NCBI GenBank assembly: GCA_037013685.1
Contig: CM072885.1
Location: forward strand, 68,241,785 to 68,305,784
Direction: 5' to 3'
DNA length: 64,000 nt
DNA from: Acridotheres tristis
Lineage: Eukaryota > Chordata > Aves > Passeriformes > Sturnidae
Within the stretch, counting starts at the first letter, position 1, and each line of letters starts with the position of its first letter. Under the pieces are notes generated by a model. It was not told where the DNA came from and did no database searches. It saw nothing but the letters and a program-made list of their open reading frames with translations. The translations under genes and the position numbers were made by a program. This document shows positions 36,301 through 46,800 of the stretch, piece after piece.

Positions 36301-39300
36301 AACTGGCTGCCTCCCACGAGAGCAGCGGCTGGGAATGAGGCGATGCTTTCCTTTGGTGTTTGCAGGGGCAGGTAGAGAATGTGGGGGTGGGTCAATGAAG
36401 GTTTTCACACCTGCAAGGCAGGTCAGATCAGGTAGCTTGTCTGGAATGAGCTCTTCTTTGGCAGGAGCTCAAGATTATTTTTTTTTTCCATTTCCAGATT
36501 TTTATTCTGTGAATTCCACCGTGACTCATAACAATCTCACTGCTGGAAGCATGTCCACTTCCTCACAAATTCACTTCCTTTCACTTGCTTCTACTACTGG
36601 AAGTAATCCCAGTACAGGGATTGCCCCCACCAGGGGCAAGTAGTAAAGGACAAAAAAAGGTCCATGTCAATGAAAGAAGCACACTGAATATTCCTCCTCC
36701 TTGAAAGCTGTCCCAGGATAGGAATCATCTCTGCCTCAGCCCTACCCTGGATGCAGAGAGCACACAGGATTGGCTGACCAGGGGGAAAATGATTGTGGAG
36801 GTGCAACAGGGATGGAAGAAACTTCCCGAGAGATCAGAGCTTATGAGCACCACAGAACTGCTAGACTGGGCTACACCCGCCTTAAGAGAAGTTGGAGCCA
36901 CATGGCTGAGTTTCTAGAGATAAGATGTCCTGCTTCTCAATATATTCTGCAGGGTCCTGCCCTTAACTGAGAGGATTTATATTCCTTAATACCTTCTAAA
37001 TTGCTCCTGTCCTCTGCAGAGTGAGCTTAGTATTTTCACATCTCAAATAGTCTGAGCACTTCCCCACCCTCTTCCCACTCACTGGTAGCAGAGGGGAGAG
37101 ACACAAGATCCACTGCTGTAGTAGAAGAGAAGGAGGAGCATGAGGACAGTTGGAGCCATAGGAATGTTCCAGTGAGATGAAGAGAAATAAAACAGCTTGT
37201 GCTGTCCAGGCAGCTGCATGGGTTAAGATGCTTTTCGCAATGGAGCAGATGGAACATCTTCCCTGGGTGTGCTGTACAGTGTCTCCCACCAATATTAGTC
37301 ACATCCCAGACTCTAGTCACGGACTGGAGTCCACATCCTGCCCAGATCCAGTTGTGGATACTACCCATTATTAAATTAGCAAGGCTTAATCATACTGGGA
37401 CATGTAAAGAGCACATAGACAACACCTTTGGCAGCTGAGAGGAGACAGGAGCCCCTCCTTACTGGCAGCTGGTGGCCCCCTTCCCAACACCTAGTAAGGA
37501 TCACTCTGGCTGAATACAAGTGCCCTTCTCTTTTCTGCCCTGCTCTGTAGATGGAGGAATAGCTTCTGTGGACTAAAACTATGGAATGACATCCATAGGG
37601 TGTTGTTTTGGTGGAGGATAAATCAATCTTGTGGGGGAGACTAGGATAAAAGAAGGCAATCAACTTTTTTCCTTCCAGGAAAAAAACAAAGACAGTTCAG
37701 CAGAGAGGACACAATAAGATAAAGCAATTGGGGATCTCCTGTCATCACCCACCCACACCAACACCATGACCAACTCATACTGTGGGGATTTTTGTCCTCA
37801 GCAGTGGCAGCACTGCCAAGGCATCCCTCTTGTGAGACACAGACCTCTGAGATGGGCCATGCACCTCATTCCTGCTGGCTCAGGGCACTTCAACTCTTCT
37901 CAAGCTCTCCCAGGCCAGCTGGGAAATCTCTCCCACCCAGTTTTAGAGATGCATACCCCAGGTGTCCCTCCTGCCTTTCCTGGCACTCAGCACACCCTGA
38001 CATACACATACGTATCTTCCAATGGCCCTTCTTGTCCCACCATAGCGGGAGTGGTGACTTCAAGGATGGATTAAAGCTGCAGGAATTCCCATCTTCCTCA
38101 TGGACTATGCTGAGGCCAGCATGGTATTTCAGTAACCTGGTCTATTTTTGGAATAATCTCCATGGCCCATAGCTGAGGATTTTAAGGAATACGTTTATCC
38201 AGTGCTGCCCATCCACCTCTGCTGGTGGTCCAGTGGCTCCGCCTTCCCCCTGTGCTCCCTCTGACCCTGATGTAAGACACCATGCCGGGCTGGAGAGCAG
38301 TGCCAGCCCCAAGAGGATTCCTATGAGGACAGATCAGGATCTCTGGCTTGCTGACCTGTTGTGGCCAGCTGTCCCTTGTAGCACCAAAAGTGGAAAAGCA
38401 CGTTACTCTACACACCAAGCAATTTGTTACCGAGCCTCAGTTCTGTGACACTCCCCTTCACACCTCCAGGTCCCCAGGAGGGGTCCCTGCTGTTTGCTGG
38501 CTCCCCAGAACAGCACCCTGCCTCTCCTCTGTGCATCCCTAATGTGCAAGTTAGAAGCTGGACAGACAAGCAGGGAACAGCAGCCCATATGGCAAACAGG
38601 CTTCACCTCAGAGCGAAAAAGCTGGCACCTAAAGGTTCCTGCAGCCAGCTGCAATTTCAAGACATCCTTTGCCCTCTAATTAGCTGGCATTTGCTGTACC
38701 AACTATTATCTTTCTAGTTACACAGCACTGAGGACAATGGCTCCTGATTTCCTGCCACCAACACTGGGTTACTACTTACCTCTAGCTGTACCTCCTCTAT
38801 CTCCTAGTCCCATTAAAAGAAAGTATCATTAATGACTGCAGTGATGGGAAACACTGGCGCAGTTGGTCATAAATTAAGACAGCTGGAGCCTTCAATTACT
38901 TGTAATGTGTAGCCTCTATTCAAACACTTACCTGCTCACTCCTTTAAAAATGCTCATGTATTTCCACTCTGAACCCAAACAGATGCTCAGAGCTGTTTGA
39001 AACAAGATACTTATGTCAGGGTGGGTGTCTCAAGCTGCATTTTGTCCCAAGCTAGTACAAATTTCAGAAATTCCAGGGGGCCAAATGCCTCCCCAATGTA
39101 ATTCTGTTTGGATTTTTATATGTGTGAGTCTGTGTACGTTTAGGAGCAGAAGGTGCTCTTTGCACTGTGTGTGAGGCTCTGCAGCTCCTGCTATGTGGGG
39201 ACTTTGGATGCCTGACGATGTGAGGCCCAGAGATGCTGGACACAACCAACAAGTGTAACTTCTGGCTGCTGCAGAGCTGCCACCAAGCTCGGAGACCAGG

Positions 39301-39760
39301 CATGTAAATCCTGTCCCTGTGCACGGAGCCGCCCAGCACTCCCGGGGGCTTGGCACCGCTTGCAGTTACACCAAAAGAAATTCCCGGCGATCCTGCTAAT
39401 GCCTGTGCAGCTACTCCTGCTTCTGCCAGGAAAAGTGAGAACGGGATCTGGCTGTGAATCTGTGAAGTTTTATGGGAAGGAAGGTGGGGGACAGCCCCCA
39501 GTGTGATTCCTGGTGTTGCAGGCAAGGGATGGATGTGCTTGTTGAGTGCCAGCCCCATCAAGAGCTTCATGCACCGTCTCCTCTGCCAAACTTTGCTAGT
39601 CTATTTTAACAGCATCCTCGCACCCGGCTCTGCCTCATTCGCACCTTCATTGCAACCCAGCCGCCCACCCGCCCTGGGAGACAGATGTCAAAAATCCCTG
39701 CTGAGATGAAGCAGTAGGTCACCAGGTCAAAAGCCCTGGGCTGGCGGGGGCCAGGAACCC
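36300..39760. other. Intergenic DNA upstream of the CpG island
   Basis: No coding gene is supported. The stretch about 38,640-38,905 is AT-rich with several TAATTA-type homeodomain cores and looks like a candidate conserved regulatory element (see findings). The rest is ordinary intergenic DNA with chance open frames. Confidence 0.5.
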
Positions 39761-39769
39761 CGCTGCCCG

Positions 39770-40870
39770 TACCGGAGGGGTTCTGGCTCCCAGCACGTTG
39801 TCTCCCGGGCCAGGAGCCACAGGAACAGGGCGCCGAAGCGGAGGGCACGGGGCTCTCCGGGGACACGACAGCCGGCGAGGAGCCAGGGAGGGAGCACGGC
39901 AGGGATGCGCTGGGAGCGACACACGAGTGTCCGAGCATCCTGCGGGGGCTGCGCTCCGGACACGGCGGGGCCGCGGGCAGGGAGCCAGCCCGGTGGCCTC
40001 CGGCGCACGGCACCGCGGCGTTCTGTCCCCGTCGCCAGCACGGCCCCCCCGACGGCAGCGAGCCCTCAGCTCCCCCTCGGGCCAGCCCCCTCCAGCGAGC
40101 CCCATCCCGGGAGCGGCGGTGCCCGCGGCGGGGCGGGCGCAGGGTGCAGGGGGCGGGCGCGGGGCGGGGGGAGGCGGGGCGGAGGCGGCCGGAGCCCCCG
40201 GGATCCGCCGGCACCTCCCGGGCCCGGCACTCGCCGCCGCCGCCAACTTCGGCCGGGAGCCCCGCTCGGTGCCGCCGCTGCCGGAGCCCAGCGCGGCCGC
40301 GGGGAGGGCAGCGCCGGCAGCGTCCCCCTGCTCCCCTCCGGCAGCCGGCGAGGGGCTCGGCCCGGCGGCCGCCCCCGGGGCAGGTGCGTCCCCTCGCGGT
40401 CTGCGGCCGCCGCGACGCCGCCGAGCGGGACGCGGAGCCCCGTGCCCGCCGCGGGTGCCCGCTCACCTGCAGCCGCCGCCCGGGGACGCGGCGCCCGGGA
40501 GATGCAGGTAGGAGGAGGCCGGGGGCGGGAGGGGTTCGGCCGCGCCGGGCGCTGCGGACCCCCGGGCTCGGCTCGTCCCGGGGCCGGACGCCTCCCTGTG
40601 CGGGCCCCGAAGGGGCGGGAGGCGGCGCGGGCGGTACCGGGGCTCTGCCGCTGCTCGCAGCCCGGGAGAGCGGCCGCGCTTCGCCGCCGACCCCGGCAGC
40701 GCCCCCGGAGCGGGGTCGGGGCGGAGCGGGGATGGCTCTGCCCGGAGCGCCCGCAGCGGCCGGCCCCGCTCCCGGGCAGGGTTCGTCGGGGGCCGAGCCG
40801 CCGCCGCCGGGCAGAAGCCCCCGGTGAGCCCGGCAGCGACACGGGGCAGCGGAGCGCAGATGGTGGGGTG
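39770..40870 (+). promoter_or_regulatory. CpG-island promoter, probably of the downstream WNT5-family neighbour
   Basis: GC and CpG content rise sharply over about 1.1 kb in otherwise CpG-poor DNA. Four or more GC boxes (GGGGCGGG type) cluster at 40,128-40,185 and no TATA box is seen, which is the form of a broad CpG-island promoter. Plus-strand splice donors follow at CAG|GTGCGT (40,384), CAG|GTAGGA (40,508) and CCG|GTGAGC (40,824), so transcription is probably rightward. In tetrapods ERC1 is followed in the same orientation by WNT5B, and ERC2 by WNT5A. No WNT5 coding exon is visible up to 64,000, which favours WNT5B with a distant first coding exon. A lncRNA promoter is the alternative. Long frames here are due to the lack of AT-rich stops. 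Confidence 0.8.
40220..40383 (+). other. Candidate noncoding first exon ending at donor CAG|GTGCGT
   Basis: Just downstream of the GC-box cluster, a GC-rich segment containing GCCGCCGCCAACTTCGGCC ends in a strong donor at 40,384. Later donors at 40,508 and 40,824 could define longer or alternative first exons; the one at 40,508 directly follows ATGCAG. The start is not defined by any initiator I can recognise and is approximate. No conserved coding start is recognisable, including the WNT5A exon-1 start that begins MKKSIG. Confidence 0.3.
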
Positions 40871-40884
40871 GCCTTGGTGGTGTC

Positions 40885-41125
40885 ACTGCGGTGGGAGAGA
40901 CCTGCGGTGTCGTGAGAGACGCTGCCGGGCTGTGAGAGGCCACCCTCTGGTGTGAGGGATGCTCGTCCAGGGTGGCAGACTCTGTGCTGGTGAAACAGAT
41001 GTTCCTCAGGCATGACAGACATGAGTTCACAAAGCAGATGTTACTCCAGTGAGGCGGACCTTACTGTGAGTGCAGGGATTTTACTCTCAGGTGAGGATCC
41101 TTTCCCTGGGCATGAGCACAGCGCT
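40885..41125. repeat. Degenerate 20-bp tandem repeat next to the CpG island
   Basis: About twelve diverged units follow one another with a period of 20 bp. Unit starts are near 40,885, 40,905, 40,925 (22 bp), 40,947, 40,967, 40,987, 41,007, 41,027 (19 bp), 41,046, 41,066, 41,086 and 41,106. A representative unit is CTGGTGAAACAGATGTTCCT. Shared features are a GTG/GTGA core, then (G/C)AG, then an AT-T-C/T tail. Weaker similarity may extend to about 41,290. Open frames on the minus strand through the array show a matching repeated pattern and are not considered genes. Confidence 0.8.
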
Positions 41126-41129
41126 TTCC

Positions 41130-43550
41130 CGGGAGCACCCCCAGCGTCCTTGTGCGTGTGGGGTGGCTGCGTGTGCCAACACAAGCCGTGGCATGTGGTG
41201 TGGGAAGCACAGATAAGAAGTGAAAGTGTGCCCAGTTCCATAGTACCAGGGCATGAGCATCCCAGTTATGTCTGTGACAGACACGCTCCTTTATGAAACT
41301 TGGTTTTTCTTCTGGGAATTGTGGTGCAATACTTCCCTTAGTGGTATGGGTAAAACAAGTTCCCCAAACACATTTTTGTGTGCTCTGGTAGACTTTGTTG
41401 CCCCATGTTTTTGATAGTTTTCCTCTGCCATCAAGTGAGTGTCCCTGTAACTTTCACCTACCTCTTAATGCATTCCTGGCTGCCCTACAGTGTGTCATCA
41501 TCATCATCATCATCATCATCACTCTTGCCTTGCTTCCTGCACCTACATTCTCACCTGTTCACCTTTGGGGTCGGAGTTTTTTGTGACAGAGCTGTTTCTT
41601 ACACGTGTACTGGTATTTAAGCTCTTAATATCTTCATAGCCAAAACCCTGGGTATGTGTGCATCGTGTTCCTTGTGTGCACCTGCTCATTTCCAGTGCAA
41701 TCTGCTCTGCTCCACATCACCTGCACACAAGGATTCTGTGCATCAATGCTTGTTTATCTGCCTAGGTGTGGAGGGCTCTTTCTTGGTGCCCTTGATGAGG
41801 GCTTTTGTGCCACACAGCGCTGGGCACACACAGAATCTCTTTGTCCTTCACACTCATCTTTGTCCGTCTGTCCCTTCAGAGCCTGCCTGGTGCATGCACA
41901 TCTCCGGTGCCTCTCCCACCTTCCCCACACCACCCCAGTGCTCAGGTGTGAGCTGTCATGGCTCTTCCTTCCCACATTTGCTGCTGGGCATCACCATGTG
42001 AGTTGAAGGGACCCCTTTTTCTGATGGTGGCAGTTTCACCTGCAGGTGCCTGTCTTGTGTCACACAGATGCAGTTGTAAATGGAGAACCAAGCTGGGTAC
42101 GTGCTCTTCTTCCCAAAGAGAAAGAAGTGAGCTTTCTCAAGGTTGGCAGGAGAGAGACAGACTCCTCTTAAACCAATGTCCTGTGCCTGGACACCTGGGT
42201 TTAGCCAAGGTGAAGTCTGGGCTGTGCAAGAATTCAGGTGGAGTGTTTTTCACCCCAAACATCCAGTCTATGGGATGAGTTGCCACGTGTGCAGAACTAG
42301 CCCAACTACTCGGGTTTTTATCCTTTTTAAAAGAAAATAGCAGAGTCTATGAAGAGAGAAGCATGAGGATGAGCTGCCAGTGTGGGTCAGAAGGCAGAGC
42401 TGGGGAAGCGAGTGGCCCCATTCCAGCCTTGGATTTCCTCTGCTCACAGGCTCCATTGCTCACTCACGTTTCTGTGCCCAGGAGCCTCTGCAACAGATCC
42501 CTTCCCTGTGGAAAGGAGTCCCTCCAGGCTCCTGCAGTATTAGCACACCTCTCAGGAGGTGTAAGCAGCCCCTGTGTCCTTTCCCTTGCCTCTGGTGCAT
42601 GGACATTGAAAATCTCCTTCCACATGTGACTGATCTCTGTTTAGGAAAGCTGAAACTGAAGTTGTGGCTGCAGGTTCCTAGCCCTGAGAAATCTTCTTTC
42701 TCAGCCCTTTCCCTCCCTATCAGCCAGAATTAATTACATCAGTTGAAAAAAAAGCAGAAATTTGCAAAGAGCTGGGTCTAGAAAGTTGAGGGTCCTATGT
42801 TTTAAAGAAAAATTAACATTCTTATATAGCGAAGTCTCCAGGAGCTCATTCTTTCAGGAAGAGATCAAATACTGTGAAATTTAAAGTTCCCTTTAAGCTA
42901 TTTGTCCCTTTCTCTAGCCCAGTAGGCCCCTCTGTTTCTGGACCGCTTCACATCTTGAGTCTTTTGTCCTGAAGTTGTTGGGTTTGGGTTTCAAGGCACA
43001 CAGGGAAACCAGCTCTTTTCTGAAAACTGCATGATTGCTCATTTAAATGAATATAAATTGTTTCTATTCATAAGTTCTTTTTTTTTTTTTTCTAGCAGCT
43101 GATCAAAGTTCGAGAGAAAACCATTTCATCATTTCCAAATAAATTGAACACACGCACACACACATACGCTGAGCATTTCAGAGAGACTTTTAAACACAGT
43201 ACTTGTAAAATCAGGATGTGGACAGCCAAGGCACGTTATGTAAGACAGGGCAGTCTGTGATTTGATTCCACTTTTTCATAGAAAGGGAGCTTTGCTTCCT
43301 GGGAGAAGGCACACAGACTTTATTTAAACTGAAGGCAGTGCAGAGAGGGCTCAGGGGAATTTCTCCTGGACTACAAAAATCCTTTTCTAATGGGAGATTT
43401 AAGGAATGAGGAGCTGGGTAGCATTTCAGAGAGATCATTAAGATGTAGCATGGTGTGATACCTGACTGCTTTCAGCAGCTCTGAAAGAAGCTGGTGCTCA
43501 GAGAGCTTTCTAATTCAAGAGGAGGACTCCAGGCATGTGGCTGGGCATTC
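41130..43550. other. Presumed first intron or intergenic DNA
   Basis: No exon of WNT5B, WNT5A or FBXL14 could be recognised. Open frames up to about 117 codons show no domain. The only simple repeat of note is the TCA run at 41,495. An AC-rich stretch occurs at 43,150-43,166. Confidence 0.5.
41495..41521. repeat. (TCA)9 microsatellite
   Basis: Nine perfect TCA units. Read in other frames it gives runs of Ile or Ser inside spurious open frames. Confidence 0.97.
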
Positions 43551-43557
43551 AAGCTCT

Positions 43558-43800
43558 GTTAGAAACAGGCAATGTTTTTAACAGCAGGGTGATTAACCTC
43601 CAGAACAAACGACCAAGGGCAGCCTTTGCTTCTCCAGCTCTTAAAACCTTCCAACAAAGACGGGGTGTCTCTTTGGAAGGGATGTTTTACTGAAGTACAA
43701 GTTCTTGCACTCACTGCACAGACAACTGGCTGTACGGACGGAATTACAGATGAGAGCAGACCCTGTGATCTACTGCCCCCTTCCAAGCTTTGCCTTAGGA
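43558..43800 (+). mobile_element. Ancient CR1-type LINE 3' relic, plus orientation
   Basis: Landmarks of the old amniote CR1 3' end appear in order on the plus strand: TTTTTAACAGCAGGGTGATT, AACCTCCAGAACAAACGACC, AAGGGCAG, then CTTAAAACCTTCCAACAAAG, GGGATGTTTTACTGAAGTAC and finally GTGATCTACTGCCCCCTTCC. These correspond to the 'aacagtgagggtgattaacc', 'gaacaatttaccaaggg' and 'gatgatctattgtcccttcc' blocks of diverged CR1 families. The segment is highly decayed. Orientation is opposite to the other CR1 pieces in the window. Confidence 0.7.
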
Positions 43801-43804
43801 CTGG

Positions 43805-46800
43805 ATTAAGCTCAGAGAGGCCTTGCCCTGCCCTGTGAGAGATGGAGTGGGGGGTCCCTGGGGCAGATGGTCACTCTGGGCACAGCAGCTCCCCAGGGTG
43901 GGGATGCTGTCCCTGCCCTGTGACTGCACAGCTGCTGGCTGCCCATTGCAGATGGCTGTAGAGTGTCTGCCTGTAGTGGGGATGGATCCTTGCCTTGTCC
44001 TTGGAGCTGGAAAACAGGCAGTGAGCTCTCGGGGCTGCAGAAATGCTGTGTGTCCCCTCCAGTTCACAGGGTCTGGATGACTCGAGCTCTGGAGGCTGGC
44101 TGAGTTTGCAAGACTATCTCCTTAATTTTGGTTCTTTTACTCTTTTTTTTCCGTCTGAAAGGGAGCTCAGGAATGCTCTGACACCCAAATGGCCACGCTG
44201 ATGCTGTGTCTTGCTGGTTGGGTTTCCCCTGGTACATTTCCTTTGCAAGGTCCCTCCATACCCTGTGTACCCAGGATTTGCACCTTTCCTTACGCTGCAG
44301 TGTCCTCCACTCTTCTCTCAACAGCTTTCCTGCTCTCTGGGGATGCTGCCAGGCAGGAAGATGCTTGGAGCAGATGCTGGGGTGAAGATTCCCATAGAGT
44401 TGTGTGCTCCCAAGCCCCTGGCCCCGACAGCCCCATGCCTCAGCACCCAGCAGCCTTTGAAGGGCTGTCCCCAGGGGCTGGCCCGGGCAGACACGAGGGC
44501 TGTGTGAACCCCATCTCTTCCCCTCGGAATGTTTACCTGTCTAAATTTAACTCCCCAGCCGGTTCCATCCCTGCTAAGCTGACCTGTTCCCTTGTGGCTG
44601 GGCTGTGGCTCTGGCTGCTGCTGCATTTCCTGGCTGCCTGGGGCTGGTGGTTTGCTGCTCTCTCCCGCTTCTCAGTGGATGCTGGCTCTTTCAAGGTCCC
44701 GGGCAAGCCAGTTCTCCCTCTTGTAGGTTTTATTTTTAAATCTGGTTGCACAGCCCTCAGGACTGGAGGGTCCCTTGTCCTCTCGTCTCTCAGTGTTTAT
44801 TCTGCAGCGGGCTTCAGGAAATCTCCCCTTGTCCCACTGTAGCCCACAGTTTTCCTCCCTGGCTGTGGCTGCTCCCAGAGGCCAGGCATGCTGAGTTGCT
44901 CCCTGGCCAGCTCTAAAGGGACAGTGCCTCTTTCTGCTCCTGTAGGGATCCAGCAGTGGGGAAGCAGTAGGTGCTTTCCTGCAAAGACATCTTCCTTATC
45001 TCACTTTGTTCAGAGCTGGGCTTCCCCAAGCTGGCTTTTGTGTGAGTTTGTTTGAGAGCTGAGTGATGTGCCCCTCATCTTCAGAGGAGGAGGAGAGGGA
45101 GGAAAGGGAGTGCTCCTCTTTCTGTCAGGCTGGAGAGAATTTGCTTTCTTTAGGATTTCTGAGTTTGGGACAGTAAATTCAGCCCAACCTGGCAGCCTTC
45201 TCCATCTAAATAAAACCATTGGGATCAAACCATTAGTGTCCTGCATAACCCTGCAAGAGACCCCTGACTGATCTCTGTTTCCAGGCATGCCTGCAGCTAA
45301 TGCTGTGGTCTGCCACATGAGAGGGATGGTTTGAGTCCTGGCCTCCTCTGCCCCTCTTTGAGCTAACCCGGTGGCCTGGGGTTTAATACTCTCATATTCA
45401 GAGCAAAGGTAACCCAGGCCAGGGCTTTCATGACTGGTGATTTGGGGTATTCAACTCTAAATGCTGTCAAAGGTCCCGTTTTTCCCTGAGGTTCAGCTAT
45501 TTCGGATACTTGGGCATTCTTGAGTAGTCTGGACTTGATTACTCAAAGTGACTAGTCCATTTTGCAAAGCTTCATCTTGGCCTCTGGAGCAAAACAGAAC
45601 GAGATGAATTAATGCAGAACGTACCAGGGATACTCAAATGGAGTGAATTTTCCTGGGAATTGGTCTGTGGCTGGAGAGCTCATGGCACTGTTGCGTGCAG
45701 GGATGGGTAAAGAGCTCTTGGTTTCGATTAATTTGTGGTTTTAAGTAGCTCAGGGGAAAGGCTCACAGGGTTTGATGGTTTTTGTCTTGGGGGAAGAAAA
45801 GCAGAGCAACATTTTGTGTCTTTATACAGAGAGATATGTGACTACATACGAAATTTAAGTCTTGGTTTATTTGAAGGATTTTGAGGGAAAATACATTTTC
45901 TGCAAACTCTCCCATCTCGGTTGGAGGTGAGGGAGACTGAAGTGATTGGGGGGAACATGTGTTTCGGATTTGTTTTTGTCCATCATTAAGGGCAGAGGGT
46001 TAACAAAAGTCACAGGAATACTAATATTTCAGTGGTCTCTCTAAATTTGTCTTCCTTTTCCAGTTGTTCTGTATTTAGCTTTTTGGCTGGTTTGGTACCA
46101 TTGTTTAACTGAGTCCTGAAGCATTGTAGCACCTCTATTATGGACAAGTTGGAGCTGTAAAGCAAATTAAACGAGAATCTGCCTTGCTTAGCTGGAAAAC
46201 CTTTCTGAGCTTTGTTATGTATCACAGTGTCGAGAGAGACATATGAGCCCAAGCATGTCTTCATTAATGGAACATTTTTCAGAAAAAATAATTTTGTGTC
46301 TGTCGGGTTCATTACTCCCTGAGGTGTTCCTGAGTACTTCAAAATTGCCTCCAATCATAATAAATTGATACTGTACAAAAGAAAATTAAGTTCCTTCCCA
46401 CCCCCCCTCTGTTTCTACAGCTCGACCAATTCTCCAGGTTCCTTTATTATTTTCTATATTTTAGATTTGGTAGTAATTACTGAAAATACTGGTTCTGGCA
46501 GCATGCCAGGGTTTTGTTTAGTCAATAATTCGCCATTATCATTTCCATGTCAGCTAGGAAGGTTTGTAGTGTCCTGTGGCTGTCATCACTGTCAATTTCG
46601 CCCAGTTTTGCATCTCAGAAAACAAACGGATGCTTTACAGTCTTACACTGAGATGATGCAGATATTCATGGGCTAACCCCATTATTCTGTATGCTGCAAT
46701 GGAAGTTTCTGGTTTTAGACCAAAATGTCAGCTCTTTCTCCCGTGTGTGGTGGGCACAAACCAGGTTTCTCAGCAACATCTGCAGCCTTGTGGGTGGCTG

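Noticed and set aside
39606..41030. A 474-codon minus-strand open frame, and others of 318, 336 and 237 codons, across the CpG island
   Set aside because: All frames on both strands stay open because AT-rich stop codons are rare in this GC-rich DNA. The predicted proteins are Pro/Arg/Ala-rich without any domain, and part of the minus-strand frame is the 20-bp repeat.
39606..41030. FBXL14 on the minus strand at the CpG island
   Set aside because: FBXL14 has almost its whole leucine-rich-repeat coding region in one exon and should be obvious. No F-box or LRR pattern is present.
44189..44842. A 217-codon plus-strand open frame
   Set aside because: No domain or conserved motif. It lies in GC-rich intronic or intergenic DNA with competing frames.
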